From an uncultured Cohaesibacter sp. (lineage in GTDB: Bacteria > Pseudomonadota > Alphaproteobacteria > Rhizobiales > Cohaesibacteraceae): a DNA stretch of 64,000 bases. The notes under the pieces are model-generated. The model saw nothing but the letters and a program-made list of their open reading frames with translations, searched no databases and was not told the origin of the DNA. Below, one piece after another: positions 39,055 through 46,420 of this stretch. The stretch's first letter is position 1; every line of letters begins with the position of its first letter. A program made the position numbers and the translations under genes. The stretch spans positions 4,108,501 to 4,172,500 of the forward strand of contig NZ_OY781114.1 in NCBI RefSeq assembly GCF_963676485.1, read 5' to 3'.

Positions 39055-39156
39055 GTGCGCTTGGTTTGGCCTGCAAAGAACGATAGTCTTCTCATTTGGG
39101 TTAAGAAATAGCAGGTCTGGGGTCAGACCGCGCGTCAGAATGAGATCGAATGGAGC

Positions 39157-40143
39157 ATGGCATCTAGCGAGGGGCGTCACGGACGCGGGCAAGACAAAGG
39201 GGATGTTGGCAAAAGAGTCAGTGCGGGCCCTTCGTCAGGTGCCGCTGATGAAGCGACCTTGCCCTTTTCATTGACAATCGAAAATGATGCACCGGGTGCT
39301 GCTGGTGACAAAGCCTCGGCTGACGGGCAAGCAGGCAAAGACGCGGGCGGCTCGGACTGGAGCGAGTTTGACGATCTAAATCTTGTGCCCAAGGCTGGCG
39401 TAGGGGAACCTTCGCTGATTGTCGACGTGGACGGCTTTGAAGGGCCGTTGGACTTTTTGCTTGCTTTGGCCAGAAAGCAGAAGCTTGATCTGACCAAGAT
39501 CTCCATTCTGGCTCTGGCCGAGCAGTATTTGCAATTCATCGAGCGTGCGCGTCAACTGAGACTGGAGCTGGCGGCGGACTATCTGGTCATGGCTGCCTGG
39601 CTGGCCTATCTCAAATCCCGATTGCTTATTCCCGATATGCCTGATGAAGACGAGCCGAGCGGCGAGGAATTGGCGGCCATGCTGGCCTTTCGCCTGCGTA
39701 AGCTCGAGGCCATGCGGGAGGCTGCGGGCAAGCTGATGGATCGGCCCTGTCTGGGGAAAGATTTTTTCGTCAGAGGCCAGCCAGAAGACATGTCTCTCAT
39801 TCGCAAGCCGCAATTTTCAGCTTCGCTTTATGATCTTTTGACCGGATATGCCTCCCTGCGTCAGAGGCAGTCAGTCTCGCTGGTGCATGTGCGCAAGCGC
39901 GAGGTTTGGTCTTTGCCTGAAGCGCGGGATGTCTTGATGCGCCTGATCGGGGGGATCCATGATTGGACACCGGTTGAGACGATCCTGCAAAAATATCTCA
40001 AGCTTTCCGATATTCGCACAACAGCGCTCGCCAGCTCCTTTGCCGCTTCGCTGGAACTGGTGCGAGAGGGGCATCTGGAGATCAGACAGACCGACGCCTT
40101 TGGAACAATCTATATACGGGGCAAACAGAGGGATGGGCAATGA
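39157..40143 (+). CDS. scpA: Segregation and condensation protein A
   Basis: Kleisin subunit that closes the SMC ring with ScpB in chromosome condensation. 328 aa. The conserved protein starts at about residue 85: LIVDVDGFEGPLDFLLALARKQKLDLTKISILALAEQYL in pieces, then YLVMAAWLAYLKSRLLIP and the C-terminal winged helix (FAASLELVREGHLEIRQ). The preceding 80 residues are Gly/Ala/Asp-rich, low complexity, and may be non-conserved or partly untranslated. No alternative ATG exists before the domain and the ribosome site is poor, so the start is uncertain. It overlaps scpB by ATGA. Confidence 0.92.
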   Translation: MASSEGRHGRGQDKGDVGKRVSAGPSSGAADEATLPFSLTIENDAPGAAGDKASADGQAGKDAGGSDWSEFDDLNLVPKAGVGEPSLIVDVDGFEGPLDFLLALARKQKLDLTKISILALAEQYLQFIERARQLRLELAADYLVMAAWLAYLKSRLLIPDMPDEDEPSGEELAAMLAFRLRKLEAMREAAGKLMDRPCLGKDFFVRGQPEDMSLIRKPQFSASLYDLLTGYASLRQRQSVSLVHVRKREVWSLPEARDVLMRLIGGIHDWTPVETILQKYLKLSDIRTTALASSFAASLELVREGHLEIRQTDAFGTIYIRGKQRDGQ

Positions 40144-40883
40144 TGGACGATACGGAACAGCCCTTGGCAAAGGAACGGAACTCGGACAGCGAATATGAAG
40201 CGTTGGCCAAAGAGGCACGGCTGCAGCTTAAACGCATGGTAGAAGCGCTATTATTTGCCAGCGCTGAACCGCTCAGCATTGCTGACATTGCGTCCCGCTT
40301 GCCGGATTCGGTCGATGTGCCCGCCATTCTTTCCCAATTGAAAGAGGATTATAAAAATCGCGGGGTTACTCTGATTGAGGTGAATGATAAATGGCTGTTT
40401 CGCACAGCCAAGGATCTTTCCTTCATGATGCAGGCCGAGGCGATAGAGCCGCGAAAACTGTCCCGCGCTGCTTTGGAAACGCTCGCTATCATCGCCTATC
40501 ACCAACCTGTTACGCGCGCTGATATTGAGCAGATTCGTGGCGTGTCTGTCGCTCGTGGCACTCTGGATGTGTTGCTACAAACAGAATGGGTGCGGGTGAG
40601 GGGGCGTAGACGTGTTCCGGGGCGTCCGGTTACCTATGGCACAAGTGAGAGATTCCTCATGCATTTTGATCTTGCGTCCATACAGGATCTGCCAGGGCTT
40701 GAGGAGCTCAAGGGCGCAGGCATGCTGGATTCGGCGTTACCGCCTGCCTTTTCCATGCCGTCACCGGATGATACGGAAGATCTGGCCGATGATGAAGAGC
40801 CGCTTGAGGACAATTACGAGCTCGCCCTTGAAGCGATGGAAGAAGAGGACGAGCAGGACAAACGGGATGCCAAACAAGAGTGA
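40140..40883 (+). CDS. scpB: Segregation and condensation protein B
   Basis: Winged-helix partner of ScpA in the SMC complex. 247 aa: MVEALLFASAEPLSIADIASRLP, VTLIEVNDKWLFRTA, RAALETLAIIAYHQPVTRADIEQIRGV and TYGTSERFLMHF are conserved. The C-terminal 60 residues are strongly acidic (DDEEPLEDN, EAMEEEDEQD), a disordered tail common in alphaproteobacterial ScpB. The start overlaps the scpA stop (ATGA at 40140-40143), so the two are translationally coupled. Confidence 0.94.
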   Translation: MMDDTEQPLAKERNSDSEYEALAKEARLQLKRMVEALLFASAEPLSIADIASRLPDSVDVPAILSQLKEDYKNRGVTLIEVNDKWLFRTAKDLSFMMQAEAIEPRKLSRAALETLAIIAYHQPVTRADIEQIRGVSVARGTLDVLLQTEWVRVRGRRRVPGRPVTYGTSERFLMHFDLASIQDLPGLEELKGAGMLDSALPPAFSMPSPDDTEDLADDEEPLEDNYELALEAMEEEDEQDKRDAKQE

Positions 40884-41026
40884 GCTGCGTGCTTTGAGCG
40901 GCCAAAAGGTACCTGCCTTGAACCGGAAAATATGAGTATTAAAGTTGTGTTTTATGCTCGACCGAGGCTATAAGGTTCCGACATGGAATTCATTCAGCCT
41001 GTTTGATGGAGAGAGTATCGTTGAAT

Positions 41027-42136
41027 ATGCATGAAGGGCGCAATCGTTGGGGAAGTCGGGGGACTGCACGGGCAGCAATTGCAGCCGGGCTTGATTTTAA
41101 CTCGATTGAATGCTCGTTCGACGGGCATGAAGTTCTGCGTGATATTTCCTTTTCCATTAAACCAGGGGAGATTGTGTCCCTGCTTGGCGCCTCAGGCGCT
41201 GGCAAAACCACATTGTTGCGCATTGCTGCGGGCATCGAAATGCCAACATCGGGGTCGATGCGGCTTAATGGCAAAACGGTTGCCGGAGATGGTGTTTTTG
41301 TGCCTCCTGAGGCGCGCAATGTCGGGCTGATGTTTCAGGACTATGCCCTGTTTCCGCATTTGTCCATCCTTAAGAATGTGATGTTCGGGCTTAATGACCT
41401 GCCTCAGAAGTCGGCTGATATTGAAGCGCGGGCAGCGCTTGGACGTGTCGGGCTGGAAGACTATGCGGATCATTTCCCTCATATGCTCTCTGGCGGGCAG
41501 CAGCAGCGTGTGGCGCTGGCCCGTGCCATCGCGCCGCGACCAAGCATCTTGCTGATGGATGAGCCTTTCTCAGGCCTTGATAATCGACTTCGGGATCGAG
41601 TGCGCGATGAAACCATTGCCGTTCTGCGCGAGATGGGGGCGACCTGTGTTATCGTAACCCATGACCCGGAGGAAGCCTTGCGGGTAAGCGACCGTATATT
41701 GCTTTTGAAGAATGGGCATATTGTGCAATATGCAAAGCCTGAAGAATTGTATTTTAATCCCGTGGATCATTGGGCCGCGCGGTTTTTCTCCGATCTCAAT
41801 GAGGTCGAGGGTGTGGTCAAGGCGGGCTCTGTGCATACGCCAATTGGCATCTTTGCTGCAAAAGGCTTTGCAGAAGGGCAAGAAGCACTGGTGTGCATTC
41901 GGCAGCAAGGAGTAAAATTGCATAAGGCGATCAACGAGGAATATGTGTCTGCTTTGCCCGCGCGCGTAAAACGGAGAATGTTCCTTGGCGAGATTGATTT
42001 ATACGAAGTAACAATCAAGGATTGCGATACTCCTTTCTTTGTTCGGTCGGGTTCTGGACATAATTTTGTGCCAGGAGAGAATATCGGTGTATCGTTTCGC
42101 AAAAAGGATGTTCTTATATTTGCCAAATCGTCCTAG
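41027..42136 (+). CDS. ABC transporter ATP-binding protein (FbpC/PotA-like)
   Basis: 369 aa. All ATPase motifs are present: Walker A GASGAGKTT, Q-loop MFQDYALFPHLS, signature LSGGQQQRVALARA, Walker B ILLMDEPFSGLD and H-loop VIVTHDPEEA. The C-terminal 120 residues form a TOBE-like regulatory region, as in ferric or polyamine importers. A start at ATG 41027 or TTG 41021 is favoured by GGAGAGAG from 41008; ATG 41003 has no ribosome site. No permease or binding protein is nearby, so partners must be elsewhere. It sits between scpB and tatA, where I would expect nothing in rhizobia. Confidence 0.85.
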   Translation: MHEGRNRWGSRGTARAAIAAGLDFNSIECSFDGHEVLRDISFSIKPGEIVSLLGASGAGKTTLLRIAAGIEMPTSGSMRLNGKTVAGDGVFVPPEARNVGLMFQDYALFPHLSILKNVMFGLNDLPQKSADIEARAALGRVGLEDYADHFPHMLSGGQQQRVALARAIAPRPSILLMDEPFSGLDNRLRDRVRDETIAVLREMGATCVIVTHDPEEALRVSDRILLLKNGHIVQYAKPEELYFNPVDHWAARFFSDLNEVEGVVKAGSVHTPIGIFAAKGFAEGQEALVCIRQQGVKLHKAINEEYVSALPARVKRRMFLGEIDLYEVTIKDCDTPFFVRSGSGHNFVPGENIGVSFRKKDVLIFAKSS

Positions 42137-42251
42137 ATTGCTTATTTCTTTGACAAAGTAAGCCCAAAGCTGGCAAAAAGTTCTCGTGTGTTCGAGCGTG
42201 TGCGCGGGGAAGCTCTTTGCGACGCGAAGCAGAAAATAAAGGGATTTCAGT

Positions 42252-42470
42252 ATGCAGATTGGTATCTGGCAGGTTGTCATTATTGCCGTCGTTGTCGTTC
42301 TTCTTTTCGGTCGGGGCAAGATCTCAGACCTGATGGGGGATGTCGCCAAGGGCATCAACAGCTTCAAGAAGGGCCTCAAGGAAGAGGACAAGGACGACCA
42401 ACAGGCTCTGGAAAGCAAGCCGTCAGAACAGGTTTCTGCAACGAGCGAAGAGAAAGACAAAGTGAACTAA
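42252..42470 (+). CDS. tatA: Sec-independent translocase protein TatA
   Basis: Pore-forming subunit for export of folded proteins with twin-arginine signals. 72 aa: a membrane segment at 4-19 ([16 protein letters not shown]), the hinge [26 protein letters not shown] (amphipathic helix) and a hydrophilic tail. AAGGGA upstream. First of the tatABC run, 64 bases before tatB. Confidence 0.95.
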   Translation: MQIGIWQVVIIAVVVVLLFGRGKISDLMGDVAKGINSFKKGLKEEDKDDQQALESKPSEQVSATSEEKDKVN

Positions 42471-42534
42471 GCTGTTAGCTCTCTTTTCTTATCTATCTGT
42501 TTTTCCTGTATTCTAGCGGGTCCGGTGCATTTCG

Positions 42535-43035
42535 ATGTTTGATATCGGTTGGAGCGAAATTATCGTGGTGGTTATCATCACGATTCTGGTGGTAGGGCCC
42601 AAGGAACTGCCCGGATTGCTTAGAACGGTTGGCAAAACCGTTGGCAATGTCCGACGTATGGCTGGCGATTTTCAAAATCAGTTCAATCAGGCTCTGCGGG
42701 AAGCGGAGCTGGATGGCGTTGCTGAAACCTTGAATGACGTGCGCAATCTCAACCCGCGCAATGCGGTCAAGAATGCCGTCTCCAAGCAGTTGGGTGACCT
42801 CAGTGAAATAACTGATGATGTTTCCAAGAGCATGAAGGATAGTACCGACGGAATCAATTCGTCGCTAAAAGACAAGCCCGCCGCGATCTCTTCAAAACCG
42901 GCGGATGAGCCTTCTCAAGCGGTTGAAGTTGAACAGGCTTTTGCCGAAGAAAATCAAGATGCCGAAATTCTGGATGGTGATGCTGCTGATGAAAGCGCAC
43001 AGCCGGAAGATGGTGTGACCAAGAAGGCCGACTGA
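42535..43035 (+). CDS. tatB: Sec-independent translocase protein TatB
   Basis: Signal-recognition partner of TatC. 166 aa: MFDIGWSEIIVVVIITILVVGPKELPGLLRTVG is the family signature (Glu8 and the GPKELP hinge), followed by a long amphipathic helix VRRMAGDFQNQFNQALREAELD and a variable acidic tail. Its stop shares one base with the tatC start (TGATG), implying coupled translation. Confidence 0.95.
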   Translation: MFDIGWSEIIVVVIITILVVGPKELPGLLRTVGKTVGNVRRMAGDFQNQFNQALREAELDGVAETLNDVRNLNPRNAVKNAVSKQLGDLSEITDDVSKSMKDSTDGINSSLKDKPAAISSKPADEPSQAVEVEQAFAEENQDAEILDGDAADESAQPEDGVTKKAD

Positions 43036-43829
43036 TGAGTGACAATGAGAAAGACGCGATCGAAGAGAGTAAGGCTCCTTTGATCGAGCATTTGGTGGAG
43101 CTTCGCAGTCGCTTGCTCAAGACCGTGATTGCGATTGCGATCGCCTTTTTGTTTTGCTTCTATTTTGCTAGCGATATTTTCAATATTCTGGTTATTCCTT
43201 ATGAGCGGGCTGTTGGCGGAACGCATCAGGTTGAGATGATCTTTACGGCGCCGCAGGAATATTTCTTCACCCAGCTCAAGATTGCGCTTTTTGGTGCACT
43301 TTTCATTGCTTTTCCGGTTATCGCCAGCCAGATCTATATGTTTATGGCGCCCGGGCTTTACAAGCATGAAAGAGAAGCCTTCCGACCTTTTCTGATTGCG
43401 ACTCCGATCCTGTTTTTGCTCGGTGCTTGTCTTGTCTTCTTCGTTGTCATGCCCTTGGCAATGCAGTTTTTCCTTTCCATGGAGCAGATCGGTGAGGGGC
43501 CGGTCGAGATTCGTCATCTCCCCAAGGTGAGCGAATATCTTGGCCTGATCATGACCCTGATTTTCGCCTTCGGTCTGGTGTTTCAGCTGCCTGTTGTGCT
43601 GACGCTTCTGGCGCGGGCTGGCATCGTGGATTCCGCGTTTCTCAAGTCAAAGCGCAAATATGCTGTCGTGGTTGCCTTTATCATGGCCGCGATTTTGACG
43701 CCACCGGATCCGATTAGCCAGATGGGGTTGGCGCTGCCGACGCTGCTGCTCTATGAATTGTCCATTCTTTCGGTCAAATCAGTAGAGCGAAAGAGGGCTG
43801 CACGAGACGCCGAAGAAGATGCGTCCTAG
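43035..43829 (+). CDS. tatC: Sec-independent translocase protein TatC
   Basis: Six-span core of the Tat receptor. 264 aa: APLIEHLVELRSRLLKT (start of the conserved N-terminal region), FTAPQEYFFTQLKIALFGA, FMAPGLYKHER, and the later LGLIMTLIFAFGLVFQLPVVLTLL with the FxFQ-type stretch, then VVAFIMAAILTPPDPISQ. A short Lys/Arg-rich tail ends the protein. A strong hairpin at 43853-43883 follows. Confidence 0.97.
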   Translation: MSDNEKDAIEESKAPLIEHLVELRSRLLKTVIAIAIAFLFCFYFASDIFNILVIPYERAVGGTHQVEMIFTAPQEYFFTQLKIALFGALFIAFPVIASQIYMFMAPGLYKHEREAFRPFLIATPILFLLGACLVFFVVMPLAMQFFLSMEQIGEGPVEIRHLPKVSEYLGLIMTLIFAFGLVFQLPVVLTLLARAGIVDSAFLKSKRKYAVVVAFIMAAILTPPDPISQMGLALPTLLLYELSILSVKSVERKRAARDAEEDAS

Positions 43830-43852
43830 AGATTACCGCAAGGTTGCAGCAA

Positions 43853-43892
43853 GGCCCGAAAGATATTTCTTGTCTTTCGGGCCATTGTTTGT
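43853..43892 (+). terminator. Terminator after tatC
   Basis: A perfect 11-bp stem GGCCCGAAAGA (43853-43863) / TCTTTCGGGCC (43873-43883), 9-base loop, followed by ATTGTTTG. Confidence 0.75.
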
Positions 43893-44017
43893 GGGTTTCC
43901 TGCATTCTTTGCGGTGACTAAGTGGCATTGTGCTTGCTTCATGCTTGGGGCTTGCCTATTTTTCGCCCGTCTTAATTTTTCAACCCTCCCACCAAAGTTA
44001 GATTCGGGATTACTGAC

Positions 44018-45295
44018 ATGTTTGATATCAAATGGATTCGCGAGAATGCCGAGGCATTCGATAAAGCCCAAATTGCACGCGGAGCTGAAGCATCGTCATC
44101 CCGGCTGATCGCGCTGGATGAGAAGCGGGTCGTTGAAGTGCAGAAATTGCAGGATGCGCAACAGCGCCGCAATGCTGCTTCCAAGGAAATTGGCAAGGCC
44201 AAAGGTGCGGGCGATGAAGAAAAAGCTCAGGCCCTGATGGCCGAAGTTGGCCAGCTTAAAAGCGCTATTCAGAATGGTGAAGCCAAGACGAGAGAGCTGC
44301 AGGATGCGCTCAATGAAGCCTTGTCGACGATTCCCAACATTCCGCTTGATGATGTGCCTCCTGGCAAGGACGAAAATGACAATGCCCTGCATCACACTTG
44401 GGGTGAAAAGCCGGAGCTGAGCTTCGAGCCAAAAGAGCATTATGAGCTGGGTGAGGCGCTCGGTCAGATGGATTTTGAAACGGCTGCCAAATTGTCTGGC
44501 TCGCGCTTTGTTGTGCTGAAAGGTCAGTTGGCGCGTCTTGAGCGGGCTATTGGCCAATTCATGATCGACACACACATCAATGAGCATGGCTATGATGAAG
44601 TCTCTGTGCCAACACTGGTGCGCTCCGAGGTCATGTATGGCACCGGCCAGTTGCCGAAATTTGCCGAAGATGCCTTCCATACGGATGATGATCGCTGGCT
44701 GATTCCAACCTCCGAGGTGCCGCTGACAAATATGGTGCGTGAAAGCATCGTTGATGGCGAAAAGCTGCCAATGCGCGTGACGGCTCTTTCCCATTGCTAT
44801 CGCTCTGAAGCCGGGTCCGCAGGGCGCGATACCCGCGGCATGTTGCGTCAACACCAGTTCACCAAGGTTGAAATGGTTTCTGTGACAGACGAAAAGAGTT
44901 CCGTCACTGAGCAAGAGCGCATGCTCGGCTGCGCTGAAGCCATTTTGCAGAAGCTTGGTATTCCTTATCGTGTCGTCAAGCTTTGCATCGGTGATATGGG
45001 CTTTTCAGCGCGTCGTACCTTCGATATCGAAGCCTGGTTGCCGGGGCAGAAGACATACCGCGAAATTTCGTCGGTTTCCACCTGCGGTGATTTTCAGGCG
45101 CGCCGCATGAATGCGCGCTATCGCGATGCGTCCGACAAGAGCGTCAAATATGTCCACACGCTCAATGGGTCTGGCGTCGCTGTTGGCCGCTGTCTGATTG
45201 CTGTCATGGAAAATTATCAGACTGAAGATGGCTCCATCGTGATTCCGGAAGTCCTGCGTCCTTACATGGGTGGACTGGAAAAGATTTCTGCCTGA
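44018..45295 (+). CDS. serS: Seryl-tRNA synthetase
   Basis: Class II enzyme charging tRNA-Ser and tRNA-Sec. 425 aa: an N-terminal antiparallel coiled-coil arm (about 25-100), then motif 1 region [31 protein letters not shown], motif 2 [22 protein letters not shown], and motif 3 [19 protein letters not shown]. The ribosome site is weak. It is separated from tatC and surE by terminators, so has its own promoter. Confidence 0.97.
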   Translation: MFDIKWIRENAEAFDKAQIARGAEASSSRLIALDEKRVVEVQKLQDAQQRRNAASKEIGKAKGAGDEEKAQALMAEVGQLKSAIQNGEAKTRELQDALNEALSTIPNIPLDDVPPGKDENDNALHHTWGEKPELSFEPKEHYELGEALGQMDFETAAKLSGSRFVVLKGQLARLERAIGQFMIDTHINEHGYDEVSVPTLVRSEVMYGTGQLPKFAEDAFHTDDDRWLIPTSEVPLTNMVRESIVDGEKLPMRVTALSHCYRSEAGSAGRDTRGMLRQHQFTKVEMVSVTDEKSSVTEQERMLGCAEAILQKLGIPYRVVKLCIGDMGFSARRTFDIEAWLPGQKTYREISSVSTCGDFQARRMNARYRDASDKSVKYVHTLNGSGVAVGRCLIAVMENYQTEDGSIVIPEVLRPYMGGLEKISA

Positions 45296-45369
45296 AGCAT
45301 CAGTTGCTTCAGTCCTTGACTGTCTGACTTGCGGGTAAGTTCTGAAGGCCCGTATGAGAATTCCTGTTT

Positions 45370-45400
45370 GCCAAACGCGGATCGCTGCGTTTGGCTTTTT
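45370..45400 (+). terminator. Intrinsic terminator between serS and surE
   Basis: A 9-bp stem GCCAAACGC (45370-45378) / GCGTTTGGC (45387-45395), 8-base loop, then TTTTT. It lies only 27 bases before the surE start. Confidence 0.85.
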
Positions 45401-45426
45401 GAAACTTTGACTGATGAGGCAATGCA

Positions 45427-46179
45427 ATGCGAATTCTTCTGACCAATGATGATGGTATTAACGCGCCCGGCCTTGTGGTGCTTGAGAAGATCGCGCGTGC
45501 GCTCTCCGATGATGTCTGGATTGTGGCGCCGGAAACCGAACAGTCAGGTATGGCGCATTCTCTTACTCTGCATGACCCGCTTCGGATGCGTAAGTTGGGC
45601 GACAAGAAATTCGCTGTTCGCGGCACGCCGACGGACTGTGTTATCATGGGCGTCGATCACATTCTGGATGGGCGTCCTGATCTCGTTCTGTCTGGTGTGA
45701 ATCGCGGTCAGAATATGGCTGAAGACGTGACCTATTCGGGCACGGTTGCTGGCGCTATGGAGAGTGTTCTGCTCGGTATTCGTTCCATTGCTCTTAGTCA
45801 GTCCTATAGCTGGGAAAGCTGCGAGCCATTTGACTGGAGCGCGGCTGAAGAGCATGGCGCGCGCGTTGTGAAAGACCTGCTTGATCACCAACTGCCAAAA
45901 CAGACCTTGCTCAATGTCAACTTTCCGGCTTGTCCGGCAAGTGAAGTTGAGGAAGTGGTTTATACCCGTCAGGGGAAACGCGATCAGGCGCATTTGAATG
46001 TTGTGCCGCGGGTTGATACGCGCGGGCTGTCCTATTTCTGGCTCGGCTTTGAAGATCGCAAATCCAATCCGGCGGAGGGAACAGATCTGCACGCTGTGAT
46101 GCATAAGAAAATCTCTGTTACTCCGTTGCATCTGGATATGACGGACAACAAAACTCTCGAGAAGATGATGAAAGCGTAA
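45427..46179 (+). CDS. surE: 5'/3'-nucleotidase SurE
   Basis: Metal-dependent phosphatase of nucleoside monophosphates and short polyphosphate, linked to stationary-phase survival. 250 aa: RILLTNDDGINAPG (metal Asp8, Asp9), APETEQSGMAHSLTL, VRGTPTDCV, and SGVNRGQNMAEDVTYSGTV. GAGGC upstream of ATG. In relatives surE is often followed by pcm; here a terminator and the LysM/LytM lipoprotein follow. SurE's polyphosphate activity pairs loosely with ppk2 at 29283. Confidence 0.95.
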   Translation: MRILLTNDDGINAPGLVVLEKIARALSDDVWIVAPETEQSGMAHSLTLHDPLRMRKLGDKKFAVRGTPTDCVIMGVDHILDGRPDLVLSGVNRGQNMAEDVTYSGTVAGAMESVLLGIRSIALSQSYSWESCEPFDWSAAEEHGARVVKDLLDHQLPKQTLLNVNFPACPASEVEEVVYTRQGKRDQAHLNVVPRVDTRGLSYFWLGFEDRKSNPAEGTDLHAVMHKKISVTPLHLDMTDNKTLEKMMKA

Positions 46180-46243
46180 GGGGGAGAGGCCTCCTTAATC
46201 CAGTCTCTTGTTGTCATAAAGTGATAGATATTTTTCCGTTTGG

Positions 46244-46277
46244 AAGGCCGTGGCGCATGGGCGTTGCGGCCTTTTTT
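46244..46277 (+). terminator. Intrinsic terminator after surE
   Basis: Stem AAGGCCG (46244-46250) / CGGCCTT (46267-46273), extendable inward by G-T-rich pairs, followed by TTTTTT. Confidence 0.82.
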
Positions 46278-46420
46278 GTATTCTGCTGCTCAAATGACAA
46301 AGTAAACACAGGGTATCCGTTTAGATGCCTATTTTCATGCCAGTTTTAAAGGTTTGGAAAGGATACTTGGATTAAATTGGGATCAACTTGTAGGGTGTTG
46401 TGCGTAGAAGCGGTGTAGGT

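Noticed and set aside
37607-39076. 489-codon minus-strand frame antisense to the SPOR gene
   Set aside because: Arg/Ile/Gly-rich nonsense composition, no ribosome site, and it crosses the strong terminator at 39022-39054.
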